Counted from the stretch's first letter, positions 1 to 7,056 are shown. The stretch: 7,158 nt of DNA from Candidatus Aphodoplasma excrementigallinarum (GCA_018713805.1 DVOF01000096.1:1-7158); one strand, 5' to 3'. The notes: generated by a model not told the origin, from the sequence alone. Program-made: numbers and translations.

Positions 1-23
1 CGCAAAGGGGTAAAACGAATGGC

Positions 24-28
24 AGGAG
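24..28 (+). promoter_or_regulatory. Ribosome binding site that decides the regulator start
   Basis: AGGAG at 24-28 is 8 bases before the ATG at 37, matching the motif and spacing of the three other genes here. The competing ATG at 19 has only the weaker AAAGGGG at 4-10 before it. Both starts are in frame, so this affects only six N-terminal residues. Confidence 0.55.
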
Positions 29-36
29 AATCCACG

Positions 37-909
37 ATGGTACAGCAAGTCACGGCCTATATCGACTACTTAAAACACCAGCACGGCCTGCAAGTCACCG
101 TCCACGACCGGACGGCGCTCCTTGCGCCTTACATGGGCGAGCTGGCGGCCTACAACGTCCATGCAAACCCCTACTGCCTGTATGTAAAGTCGCAGAAAAA
201 CCTCTGGGACCGCTGCCGGCAAAAGCAGGACAAAGTGTTCGCCAAATGCCGGGAGGGGGCGTTTTTCGGGATGTGCTACGCCGGCGTGGAGGAGTTTGTG
301 GTGCCGTTTTTCTACGAGGGGGCGGTCGCCGGGTTTGTCAGTGTGAGCGGCTACCGGAAAAACGCCGTGCAGGCACAGCAGCGCATCTGCACCTTGTCGA
401 ACGAATACCGGCTCGACCGCGGCATGCTCTCCTCGCTCTATGAGGAACATCTCTCGCCCGACATCCCGGACATGGGCTTTGTCCGGACACTGATCGTCCC
501 GCTCTGCGCCATGCTGTCGCTGCTGTGCTCCCACACAGCGCAGACGTACCCGGAGGAGCGCTATGTCAGCGAGTCGAATTACATCTACGGGCACATCATC
601 GTCTATCTGCGCAAAAACTACGCCTCAAAAATCACGCTTGAGCGCCTCGCGGCGATGTGCCATTGCAGTAAGTCGTATATCAGCCATATTTTCAAAAAGC
701 ACAGCGGGCTGTCAGTCAGCGCATATGTCAACCAGATCCGCCTGTCGGAGGCAAAGCGGCTTTTGGCGGATACGACGCTGTCGGTCAAGGAAATCTCCGA
801 CCTGGTCGGCTTTTCCGACCCAAACTACTTTTCCAGCGCATTTAAAAAGGCGTTTTCTACCTCGCCCAAGCAGTTCCGCGCCGGCGCGCCGGAGTCCGCC
901 GCCCCTTGA
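37..909 (+). CDS. AraC-family transcriptional regulator with N-terminal PocR-type sensory domain
   Basis: This is a cytoplasmic DNA-binding regulator of 290 residues if started at the ATG at 37. The N-terminal part (about residues 2-160) resembles the PocR sensory domain: four spaced cysteines (C47, C60, C71, C80), the FGMCYAGVEEFVVP segment and a following GAVAGFVSVSG strand. The C-terminal part (about 186-285) is a complete AraC double helix-turn-helix. Its first HTH is LERLAAMCHCSKSYISHIFKK and its second is VKEISDLVGFSDPNYFSSAFKKAF, closing with the family signature SPKQFR. PocR of Salmonella activates propanediol and cobalamin genes, but the ligand here cannot be read from the sequence. 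The gene stops at TGA 907-909, 55 bases before the sulfhydrylase start, on the same strand, so control of that gene is a reasonable inference. An alternative ATG at 19 would add six residues. I prefer 37 because AGGAG lies 8 bases upstream, as in the neighbouring genes. The promoter lies outside the window. Confidence 0.9.
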   Translation: MVQQVTAYIDYLKHQHGLQVTVHDRTALLAPYMGELAAYNVHANPYCLYVKSQKNLWDRCRQKQDKVFAKCREGAFFGMCYAGVEEFVVPFFYEGAVAGFVSVSGYRKNAVQAQQRICTLSNEYRLDRGMLSSLYEEHLSPDIPDMGFVRTLIVPLCAMLSLLCSHTAQTYPEERYVSESNYIYGHIIVYLRKNYASKITLERLAAMCHCSKSYISHIFKKHSGLSVSAYVNQIRLSEAKRLLADTTLSVKEISDLVGFSDPNYFSSAFKKAFSTSPKQFRAGAPESAAP

Positions 910-934
910 CGGGGCAGGGATTTTGTGGTACGAT
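906..934 (+). promoter_or_regulatory. Sigma-A promoter of the O-acetylhomoserine sulfhydrylase gene
   Basis: The -35 box TTGACG (906-911) is followed by a 17-base spacer and the -10 box TACGAT (929-934). A TG at 926-927, one base before the -10, makes an extended -10. The -35 overlaps the TGA stop (907-909) of the upstream regulator gene. Predicted transcription start is near 941, giving a leader of about 24 bases. The -35 sits in a short perfect inverted repeat, GCCCC (901-905) and GGGGC (911-915). Confidence 0.65.
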
Positions 935-964
935 AAAACGAAAGAAAGAAAAGGAGACACTGCC

Positions 965-2230
965 ATGAAAATAGAAACCAAATGCCTGCATGAAGGCTAT
1001 GAACCGAAAAACGGGGAGAGCCGCGCGCTCCCCATCTACCAGAGCACGACGTTCAAATACGACTCGACCGAGCATGTCGCAAAGCTGTTCGACCTGACGG
1101 AGTCCGGCTTTTTTTACTCCCGGCTCGGCAACCCGACCGTTGACGCGGTGGAAAAAAAGATCGCCTCGCTCGAGGGCGGCGTGGGCGCGCTCTGCACCTC
1201 GTCGGGGCAGGCGGCGAACATGCTCGCGGTGCTCAATATCGTAAGCAGCGGCGACCATATGATCAGCGCGGCGTCCATCTACGGCGGGACGCTGAACCTG
1301 TTTGCCGTTACGATGAAAAAAATGGGGATCGACGTGACGTTTGTCGATAACAATGCGACCGACGAAGAAATCCAGGCGGCGTTCCGCCCGAATACGAAGG
1401 CGGTGTTCGGCGAAACGATCTCGAACCCGACGATCGCCATCTTCGATATTGAACGCTTCGCTGCGCTCGCGCACAAGAACGGCGTGCCGCTCATTGTGGA
1501 TAATACGTTTGCCACGCCGGTGCTGTGCCGCCCGATCGAATTTGGCGCAGACATCGTGACCCATTCGACGACGAAGTATCTTGACGGGCATGCCGTTCAG
1601 CTCGGCGGCGTGATCGTCGATTCCGGCAAATTCGATTGGACAGGCGGCAAATTCCCGGGCCTGACCGAGCCGGACGACTCGTACCACGGCGTCGTTTACA
1701 CGAAAGACTTCGGCGAGAGCGCCTATATCACGAAGGCGCGCGTCCAGCTCATGCGCGACATGGGCACGTGCCAGAGTGCGATGGGCGCATTCCTGCTCAA
1801 CCTTGGGCTGGAAACCCTTCCGGTCCGCATGGAGCGCCATTGCCAAAACGCGGCAGCCGTCGCAAGCTTTTTGTCCGCGCGGCCCGAGATAGAAAGTGTA
1901 AGCTATCCGACGCTAAACGGCGACCCGTACCACGAAATGGCGGCAAAATACCTGCCGAACGGGTGCAGCGGCGTCATTGCCTTTACGCTCAAGGGCGGCC
2001 GGGCGGCCGGCGTCCGCTTTATTGACAGCCTGAAGCTGATTTCCCTTGTGGTGCATGTTGCGGACATCCGCACCTGCGTGCTCCACCCCGCAAGCTCGAC
2101 CCACCGCCAGCTTACCGACGAGCAGCTCGACGCGGCGGGCGTTGCGCCGGGGCTGATTCGCCTGTCTGTTGGGCTTGAAAATATTGACGATATCCTCGAA
2201 GATTTAGCACAGGCGCTCGAGCAGGCGTAA
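965..2230 (+). CDS. metY: O-acetyl-L-homoserine sulfhydrylase (PLP-dependent, Cys/Met metabolism family)
   Basis: The predicted reaction is O-acetylhomoserine plus sulfide to homocysteine plus acetate, in the cytoplasmic methionine pathway. The protein has 421 residues, the normal length. Family marks are YSRLGNPT (51-58; Tyr and Arg contact the PLP phosphate of the partner subunit), SSGQAA (79-84), VDNTFATP (178-185, with D179 for the pyridine nitrogen), HSTTKYLDGH (200-209, with K204 forming the Schiff base), HPASSTHRQL (374-383) and the carboxylate-binding Arg in IRLSVGLE (398-405). SGQAA instead of SGMAA, and Gly108 in YGGT where methionine gamma-lyases have Cys, favour sulfhydrylase over lyase, though a lyase side activity cannot be excluded. 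AAGGAG (951-956) lies 8 bases before the ATG. The frame is open upstream to 563, but that part overlaps the regulator and has no supporting start. The gene has its own promoter and terminator, with no SAM riboswitch or T-box leader. Confidence 0.95.
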   Translation: MKIETKCLHEGYEPKNGESRALPIYQSTTFKYDSTEHVAKLFDLTESGFFYSRLGNPTVDAVEKKIASLEGGVGALCTSSGQAANMLAVLNIVSSGDHMISAASIYGGTLNLFAVTMKKMGIDVTFVDNNATDEEIQAAFRPNTKAVFGETISNPTIAIFDIERFAALAHKNGVPLIVDNTFATPVLCRPIEFGADIVTHSTTKYLDGHAVQLGGVIVDSGKFDWTGGKFPGLTEPDDSYHGVVYTKDFGESAYITKARVQLMRDMGTCQSAMGAFLLNLGLETLPVRMERHCQNAAAVASFLSARPEIESVSYPTLNGDPYHEMAAKYLPNGCSGVIAFTLKGGRAAGVRFIDSLKLISLVVHVADIRTCVLHPASSTHRQLTDEQLDAAGVAPGLIRLSVGLENIDDILEDLAQALEQA

Positions 2231-2236
2231 ACTGAT

Positions 2237-2278
2237 TACGTGCAATGCGGCTAAAATACCGTGTTGCACGTATTTTTT
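2237..2278 (+). terminator. Intrinsic terminator after the sulfhydrylase gene
   Basis: The arms TACGTGCAATGCGG (2237-2250) and CCGTGTTGCACGTA (2259-2272) pair over 14 positions with two G-U wobbles and an 8-base loop. Six T residues follow at 2273-2278. It begins 6 bases after the stop codon and separates this unit from the promoter at 2289. Confidence 0.9.
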
Positions 2279-2288
2279 GTTGTGGGAA

Positions 2289-2317
2289 TTGACGAACCCG
2301 TTAAAATTTAGTATGAT
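2289..2317 (+). promoter_or_regulatory. Sigma-A promoter of the secreted SGNH hydrolase gene
   Basis: TTGACG (2289-2294), a 17-base spacer and TATGAT (2312-2317) each match consensus at five of six bases. The spacer and the sequence after the -10 are AT-rich. Predicted transcription start is near 2324, giving a leader of about 44 bases before the ATG at 2368. The promoter starts only 11 bases after the T tract of the preceding terminator. Confidence 0.75.
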
Positions 2318-2352
2318 ATATGTATAGAAAATAAGGATAAAAACAGGGATTG

Positions 2353-2360
2353 AAAAGGAG
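2353..2360 (+). promoter_or_regulatory. Ribosome binding site that decides the SGNH protein start
   Basis: AAAAGGAG at 2353-2360 is 7 bases from the ATG at 2368. The in-frame TTG at 2350 would place this motif inside the gene, and the ATG at 2362 is only 1 base from it, so both are rejected as starts. Starting at 2368 also gives a clean signal peptide. Confidence 0.8.
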
Positions 2361-2367
2361 AATGGGT

Positions 2368-5300
2368 ATGCAAAAACGCATTGTGACTCTATTATGCGCG
2401 GTCTGCCTGCTGGCAACGGTCTTTGTGCCGGTACCGGGCGCGGCGGCCGTGACGGGCAGCATGATCAATATGCAGTTTTCATCAGGGGATGTAAACGACT
2501 CCGGCCTGCCGAACGGGATGTCTGCGGCGGGTGTTCCGGAGCCGGGCACATCCGGCGCGCCGTATGTCTACGGCGTAGTTGACGGCATATTCGGCAAAGA
2601 GGCGTCCGACGAAGTATTTTACTACAGCGGCGAACAGAACGGCGACTTTACCGACGTGGGAGGTATGACACCGGATATTGTCCGCAATGGCTGCTTCAAC
2701 ATTACCTCGAATATCGACGGCGTCGACGGCGAAATCATCCATTTTTCCTTTGAGATGGCGCGCGACGACTACGAGTACGGCGGCTATGTGGAGATGCGGC
2801 CGCGCCACGCGGATTCGGGCACTTCATACCCGTACTTTAACCCGCAGGCGCAGCTCTGGAACAATACAAACCCGACAGTGGGGCTGACCATGTTTGGGCA
2901 GGCGGTCGATCCAGAGGGCGTAAAGACGAAAAACTGGAACAAGTTTGACTATGTGTTTTTTACAAAGTTTTCTCGGGACGGCGGCGCGACGGTATATACG
3001 GCGGTCGACGCGTACTATAACGGCGACAAGGTCATTGACAAGCTCGAGCTCGACGCGGACAGGAGCCTGGAGGGTGACCAGATCATGACCGGCGTCAACC
3101 AGATCCGTTTTGCCTATTCTCCGGTCAAGTATTACAACTATTTCCCACGTTCGACGGCGTTTATCGACAACGTGGTATGCGAAGTGCTGGAGGAAGAGCC
3201 GGTTATTGCCAATCCGGAGCTGACGCACACTTCCCTGACGATTGACAACCGGCACCGCACCATGACAAACGACGACGAAACCATGACGGTTTCCGGCCTG
3301 ACCGGCGGCCTGCCGGATACGTACGACTATGCGTTTGCAGATGTGTCCGGGCGGCTTCTGAGCGCGGACAGTACGGCGCTTCTGACTGCCGGCAATCTCG
3401 TCGTAAAGGATAAATCGACGGGCGAGGCCATCGCCTATTACCGGCTCGAGCAGCCGGAGTACGCGGAGGAAGCTCCGGTTATCGATCTTACCTTCAGCTC
3501 CTCGGACGTAAACGCTGCAACGCAAATCCCGAACGGCATGTCGGGCGGGTCGCTCCCGGTGAGCGGGACGGAGAACTCGCCGTATACATACGGCCTTGGC
3601 TCCGGCATGTACGGCAAGAGCGCGCAGGACGAGAGCTTCTGGTTCACGACTGAATGGGCGGATTCCGCTTTTGTAGACGCGGGCGGCGTTGCGGCAAGCA
3701 GCTTGCAATGGGCGTGCTTTAACATTGAACCGAATATCAGAAGCCTGGGGGACAACGAGCTCACCTATTTCTCCTTTGAGATTACGCGCGACGGCTTTGC
3801 ACGCGGGCTCGCGGCAGAAATGCGGCCAAACCACGACAGTTATACATCCGGCACCATGCCGTATTTTGCGCAGGGGAACTTTTTAAACTGCACCAGCACA
3901 AAGGGGATGAGCGTATTCGGCCAGTACATTGACGCAGAGGGGATGCCTCTGCAAAACTGGAACCGCTTCGACTATGTGTTCTTCCCTTCTTATACAGAAA
4001 ACGGTAGCACCTATACGGCGGTCGACGTGTACCTCAATAACGTCAAAGTATTAAATAAGCTCAAGCTTGACGCCGACGCCAACATTGCCGGCGACCAGCT
4101 CATGACCGGGCTGCTGCAAATCCGGTTCCAGTATGGGCCCACCATCGACAACGGCTCCTATCCGAAGTCGACAACGATTATTGACAACCTGCAATGCGGC
4201 GTTGTAAAGCGCGCTCCTGTGATTGAGCCGGTCACCCTGTCGCATGTAACGCTTGTAATCGACAACCAGCGGCGCATGATCACGGACACCGACCTCGGGA
4301 CGAGCGTCGACGACCTGATTAACGGGCTTACTAAGAAATATACTTATTCCGTTGTGGATGAAAACGGGCAGGAACTGAGCGGCTCCGCCTTCGCCGCGCC
4401 CGGGTATCTGCGTGTTATGGAGGATGGCGAGATAGCCGCAATCTATAAGATCAATCAGACGCTGAGCACGACGCTCAGCTCGGATGTTTACACGGTGGTA
4501 CGTGACTCCATAAACGGGTATGCCGGCATGACGGTAAATGAAGTAGTGGAAAGCTCCGTTGTCAACGCGCGCTCGACTATTACCGCTTACAACGCGGACG
4601 GCACAGCGGCAGACGGCAGCGCAGCGGCGGAAGCGGGGATGTATCTGCGCGTGACGGCGGCGGACAACGAAACGTATATGGACTATGTGCTCAACCACGC
4701 TGAACAGAACGCGGACGAAATCAGCTACATTGTTGACGGCTTAAACAGCGACGGCAGCTTCACAAACGGGAATCTGACCGCAACGGTCACGATTGACGGC
4801 TATGCGCCGGGCGTGACAAAGGACTATGTCCTCGTGGCTGCACAGTACCAGGACGGCCGCCTCTGCGGGCTCGACAGCGTGTCGAAAACCGTGAGCGGCA
4901 AGGCGAGCGAGACGCTTGAGCTTGTATACGACATTGAGAATTTGCCGGGCACAAGCCTGCAGCTCTATCTCTGGGACGGCTTTGAGACCATGCGCCCGGT
5001 CAAGAAATCCTATTTGATCGACACGCGCCTCGCCGGGAAGACGATGGCAAACTTCGGCGACAGCATTACCGGCATGGGGATGCGTTCCTATGCGGAAAAC
5101 ATCCAGAAAAACACGGGTATCACCACCATCAACCTCGGCATCGGGGGAGCAAAGATGGCAAATAAGACGAATACGGATGTTGATGTGCTCAGCATGGCGG
5201 AAACGATGCGGGCGCTTACCACGCCGGGCTTTGACTGGTCGCGACAGGATGCATATGCGGCCGAGTCTGGGCAAAACGCAATTGTTGAGCATGTAAAAAA

Positions 5301-5796
5301 CATGAAGGAACTTGACCTGAGCACGCTCGACTATGCGTCGATCTGGTTTGGGACAAACGACTTTGCGAGCAATGTCGTGCTCGACAACCCGAGCGACCCA
5401 TACGATGTAACGACCTTTGGCGGGGCACTGCGCTACAGCTTAGATAAGCTTTTGGAAGCAAATCCAGACCTGAAAATTATGCTGATTACGCCGATGTACC
5501 GCGACCGGCAGCTCAAAGAATCGGATGACCCGTACATTGCCGACGGGAAAAACAGCGACGACTACCCGAACAACAACGGCGTTTACCTGACGGAGTATGG
5601 CGACAAGATTAAGGAGATTGCGGCTGATTACGGCGAAAATGTTATGGTATTTGACATGTATGTGGAGAGCGGGATTAACCGCTACAACCATCAGAAGTAC
5701 TTCTACGACGGCCTGCACCCAGAGGCCAAACCGGAAAGCACAGGCAACCGCCTGCTGGGGAGCAAATTTGCAGATTTTATCGTTCGGAATTTCTAA
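2368..5796 (+). CDS. Secreted multidomain protein with tandem repeat modules and C-terminal SGNH/GDSL hydrolase domain
   Basis: The protein has 1142 residues. Residues 1-27 form a Sec signal peptide: K3-R4, a hydrophobic core, and cleavage after AAA at 25-27. Two homologous modules follow (about 31-362 and 371-697). Each has a beta-rich, lectin-like part, with segments such as NW.FDYVFF, TAVD.Y.N..KV and IDN, and a small Ig-like beta module at its end. A third copy of the small module lies at about 703-776, and a further beta sandwich ending in LWDGFETMRPV lies at about 785-878. The C-terminal domain (about 888-1142) is an SGNH hydrolase: NFGDSITG with S899, NLGIGG with G924, GTND at 995-998 with N997, and DGLHP with D1114 and H1117. 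I infer an extracellular carbohydrate or lipid esterase, perhaps a polysaccharide deacetylase, with glycan-binding accessory modules; the substrate is unknown. There is no LPXTG, SLH or dockerin, so it is probably released or held by glycan binding. It is monocistronic. Confidence 0.88.
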   Translation: MQKRIVTLLCAVCLLATVFVPVPGAAAVTGSMINMQFSSGDVNDSGLPNGMSAAGVPEPGTSGAPYVYGVVDGIFGKEASDEVFYYSGEQNGDFTDVGGMTPDIVRNGCFNITSNIDGVDGEIIHFSFEMARDDYEYGGYVEMRPRHADSGTSYPYFNPQAQLWNNTNPTVGLTMFGQAVDPEGVKTKNWNKFDYVFFTKFSRDGGATVYTAVDAYYNGDKVIDKLELDADRSLEGDQIMTGVNQIRFAYSPVKYYNYFPRSTAFIDNVVCEVLEEEPVIANPELTHTSLTIDNRHRTMTNDDETMTVSGLTGGLPDTYDYAFADVSGRLLSADSTALLTAGNLVVKDKSTGEAIAYYRLEQPEYAEEAPVIDLTFSSSDVNAATQIPNGMSGGSLPVSGTENSPYTYGLGSGMYGKSAQDESFWFTTEWADSAFVDAGGVAASSLQWACFNIEPNIRSLGDNELTYFSFEITRDGFARGLAAEMRPNHDSYTSGTMPYFAQGNFLNCTSTKGMSVFGQYIDAEGMPLQNWNRFDYVFFPSYTENGSTYTAVDVYLNNVKVLNKLKLDADANIAGDQLMTGLLQIRFQYGPTIDNGSYPKSTTIIDNLQCGVVKRAPVIEPVTLSHVTLVIDNQRRMITDTDLGTSVDDLINGLTKKYTYSVVDENGQELSGSAFAAPGYLRVMEDGEIAAIYKINQTLSTTLSSDVYTVVRDSINGYAGMTVNEVVESSVVNARSTITAYNADGTAADGSAAAEAGMYLRVTAADNETYMDYVLNHAEQNADEISYIVDGLNSDGSFTNGNLTATVTIDGYAPGVTKDYVLVAAQYQDGRLCGLDSVSKTVSGKASETLELVYDIENLPGTSLQLYLWDGFETMRPVKKSYLIDTRLAGKTMANFGDSITGMGMRSYAENIQKNTGITTINLGIGGAKMANKTNTDVDVLSMAETMRALTTPGFDWSRQDAYAAESGQNAIVEHVKNMKELDLSTLDYASIWFGTNDFASNVVLDNPSDPYDVTTFGGALRYSLDKLLEANPDLKIMLITPMYRDRQLKESDDPYIADGKNSDDYPNNNGVYLTEYGDKIKEIAADYGENVMVFDMYVESGINRYNHQKYFYDGLHPEAKPESTGNRLLGSKFADFIVRNF
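2458..3453 (+). repeat. Protein-level tandem module, copy 1 (residues 31-362)
   Basis: Copy 1 starts at INMQFSSGDVN and ends at AYYRLEQ. It aligns along its whole length with copy 2. Landmarks shared in the same order are LPNGMS, PYVYG, FGK, CFNI, FSFE..RD, EMRP, NWN.FDYVFF, YTAVD.Y, GDQ.MTG..QIRF, STAFIDN and an end module carrying L.IDN.HR. The beta-strand pattern with Y.NG resembles LamG or concanavalin-like folds, but that is inference. Confidence 0.85.
3478..4458 (+). repeat. Protein-level tandem module, copy 2 (residues 371-697)
   Basis: Copy 2 starts at VIDLTFSSSDVN and ends at AIYKINQ. In the best-conserved stretch (NWNRFDYVFF to QIRFQY) about 58 percent of some 62 aligned residues match copy 1 by hand count. 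The copies clearly arose by duplication and then diverged, so this is not a recent or assembly-made repeat. Confidence 0.85.
4474..4695 (+). repeat. Third copy of the small Ig-like end module (residues about 703-776)
   Basis: The segment from SSDVYTVVRDS to MDYVLN has the plan of the small modules that end copies 1 and 2: an opening strand, a V.G.T.L-like middle, a 'YNADGT..DGS' turn and a closing GMYLRVTAADN...YVL strand. The match to the other two is by pattern rather than strong identity. Such modules are frequent in extracellular enzymes of Clostridia and Paenibacillus. Confidence 0.5.
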
Positions 5797-5804
5797 TAGG
5801 GCAC

Positions 5805-5837
5805 AAAAAAGCCTGACCAAAACGGTCAGGCTTTTTT
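5805..5837. terminator. Bidirectional intrinsic terminator between convergent genes
   Basis: The GC core GCCTGACC (5811-5818) and GGTCAGGC (5824-5831) form a perfect 8-bp stem with loop AAAAC. It is flanked by six A (5805-5810) and six T (5832-5837), so it reads as hairpin plus U-tract from both strands. It starts 8 bases after the SGNH stop and lies 10 bases beyond the end of the minus-strand gene. Confidence 0.93.
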
Positions 5838-5847
5838 ATTTTCCTGC

Positions 5848-7029
5848 TTAGTTTGCAAAATTGTTGAAATAGTTCTGTACCAGAACGATCGGCGTACCCT
5901 TGTCGCCGCTCCCGCTCGTCAAATCGCACAGTGAGCCGATCAGGTCGGTAAGGCGGCGCGGCGTCGTCCCCTGGGAAACCATATCGCCCTTCAAATCCGC
6001 GTCCTTTTCCTGGATGCGGCGGCAAATCGCCTCCGCCAGCTCCTCGCCCTCCAAATCGGCAAAGTCATTGTCGGCCAAATACTTGAGCTTTACCTCATTC
6101 GGCAGGCCGCGCAGCCCGTCCGTATAGCCCGCGCCGACAACCGGGTCGGCCAACTCCCAAATCTTGCCCACCGGGTCTTTGAACGCACCGTCGCCGTAGA
6201 CCATGGCTTCCACCTGTACGCCCGTGCGCGCCTTGATCTCCTTTTGTATGCTCTCCGCTACCTCCTGCGCGTTTTTTGGAAACAGCTTCACCGTGTTTTC
6301 CGTCGCTTTGTTGGAGCCGAGCAGCCCGTACTGCGGGTTATAGCCGCTACCGTTGACCGATTCGTTCAAAATTTCATCGAGCGTGTATACCTTTTCGCCG
6401 CCTGCGGCAAGGATGCGCCGCTTCGAGCGCGCACGCGTATGGATATCGCAGCAGAGCACGTTTTTCGTAAACTTCACGATCGCTTCCGGGTGGTTGGCAA
6501 ACACAATCTCCGCTTCTGCGCCTTCCTCTTCAATCAGGGACGCGTAGTAGTCCACATAGTCGACGCCGGTAAACGCGTGCTTCACATAGCCGAAATGCCT
6601 GCGGTACTCCTCCCGCGTCAGCACGTCCGTATACGGGTTTACGCCGCTGTCGTCAAGCAAATCCATGTCAAAGAGATGGTTGCCCACCTCGTCCGACGGG
6701 TAGCTAAGCAGGAGCACAACCTTTTTTGCGCCCTTTGCAATCCCACGCAGGCAGATCGCAAACCGATTCCGGCTCAGAATTGGAAACACCACGCCGACTG
6801 TTCCGCCGCCTAACTTTGCCCGGACGTCCGCCGCAATGTCGTCCGTGGAAGCATAGTTGCCGTCCGCGCGCGCCACGACCGCCTCTGTAACGCAAACCAC
6901 ATCCCGGTCGTGCAGCGTAAAGCCGTCCTCCTTTGCCGCCGCCAGCACCGCGTCCGCCGCAATTTTCACAATGTCGTCGCCCTGCCGGATGATCGGAGCC
7001 TTGATCCCCCGTGAAATCGTACCTGCCAT
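5848..7029 (-). CDS. Coenzyme F420-0:L-glutamate ligase-like (CofE-like) protein, function unproven
   Basis: The 393-residue protein matches the Firmicutes family usually labelled coenzyme F420-0:gamma-glutamyl ligase. Visible marks are GIKAPIIRQGDDIV near the N-terminus, DRDVVCVTEAVVARADGNY (41-59, the equivalent of the CofE 'GDI...SKAEG' segment), NPQYGLLGSNKATENTVKLF (231-250), MVYGDGAFKDPVGKIWELADP (276-296) and NEVKLKYL (311-318). True archaeal CofE, which adds glutamate to F420-0 using GTP, has about 250 residues, so this family is clearly longer. No cofC, cofD, fbiC or other F420 gene lies in the window, and F420 synthesis is not typical of such Clostridia. The biochemical role is therefore open; an amide-ligase reaction on another substrate is possible. 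AGGAGG (complement of 7037-7042) is 7 bases before the ATG. The protein is cytoplasmic, with no signal peptide or membrane segment. The gene is single and convergent with the SGNH gene. Confidence 0.82.
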   Translation of the reverse strand: MAGTISRGIKAPIIRQGDDIVKIAADAVLAAAKEDGFTLHDRDVVCVTEAVVARADGNYASTDDIAADVRAKLGGGTVGVVFPILSRNRFAICLRGIAKGAKKVVLLLSYPSDEVGNHLFDMDLLDDSGVNPYTDVLTREEYRRHFGYVKHAFTGVDYVDYYASLIEEEGAEAEIVFANHPEAIVKFTKNVLCCDIHTRARSKRRILAAGGEKVYTLDEILNESVNGSGYNPQYGLLGSNKATENTVKLFPKNAQEVAESIQKEIKARTGVQVEAMVYGDGAFKDPVGKIWELADPVVGAGYTDGLRGLPNEVKLKYLADNDFADLEGEELAEAICRRIQEKDADLKGDMVSQGTTPRRLTDLIGSLCDLTSGSGDKGTPIVLVQNYFNNFAN

Positions 7030-7056
7030 AGGAATACCTCCTGCTTCATTTTATTT

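Noticed and set aside
563..964. Open frame extending the sulfhydrylase gene 134 codons upstream
   Set aside because: It overlaps the regulator gene in another frame, its translation is Arg/Ser-rich and resembles no protein, and a good ribosome binding site precedes the ATG at 965. The resulting 421 residues is the normal family length.
857..1846. 329-codon open frame on the minus strand opposite the sulfhydrylase gene
   Set aside because: It is antisense to a well-supported gene and its Arg/His/Ala-rich translation is typical of a shadow frame in GC-rich DNA. It has no recognisable motif.
2231..2367. Possible riboswitch or small RNA in the gap before the SGNH gene
   Set aside because: The only strong structure is the terminator of the upstream gene, followed directly by a promoter. 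The remaining leader of about 44 bases is AT-rich and unstructured by eye.
2368..2410. Lipoprotein signal in the SGNH protein (Cys at residues 10 and 13)
   Set aside because: The residues before these cysteines (TLLC, CAVC) do not fit a lipobox, since -1 should be Gly, Ala or Ser, and they lie too near the N-terminus. The AAA site at 25-27 fits ordinary signal peptidase.
2824..3834. 336-codon open frame on the minus strand opposite the SGNH gene
   Set aside because: It is a shadow of the plus-strand gene. The plus frame is supported by signal peptide, repeats and catalytic motifs, while this one has an Arg/Val/His-rich composition and no domain.
4051..4698. 215-codon open frame on the minus strand
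   Set aside because: It has the same shadow character inside the SGNH coding region, with no domain or convincing start signal.
6244..6813. 189-codon plus-strand open frame opposite the CofE-like gene
   Set aside because: It is antisense to a gene with clear family motifs, promoter and ribosome binding site. Its composition is typical of a shadow frame.
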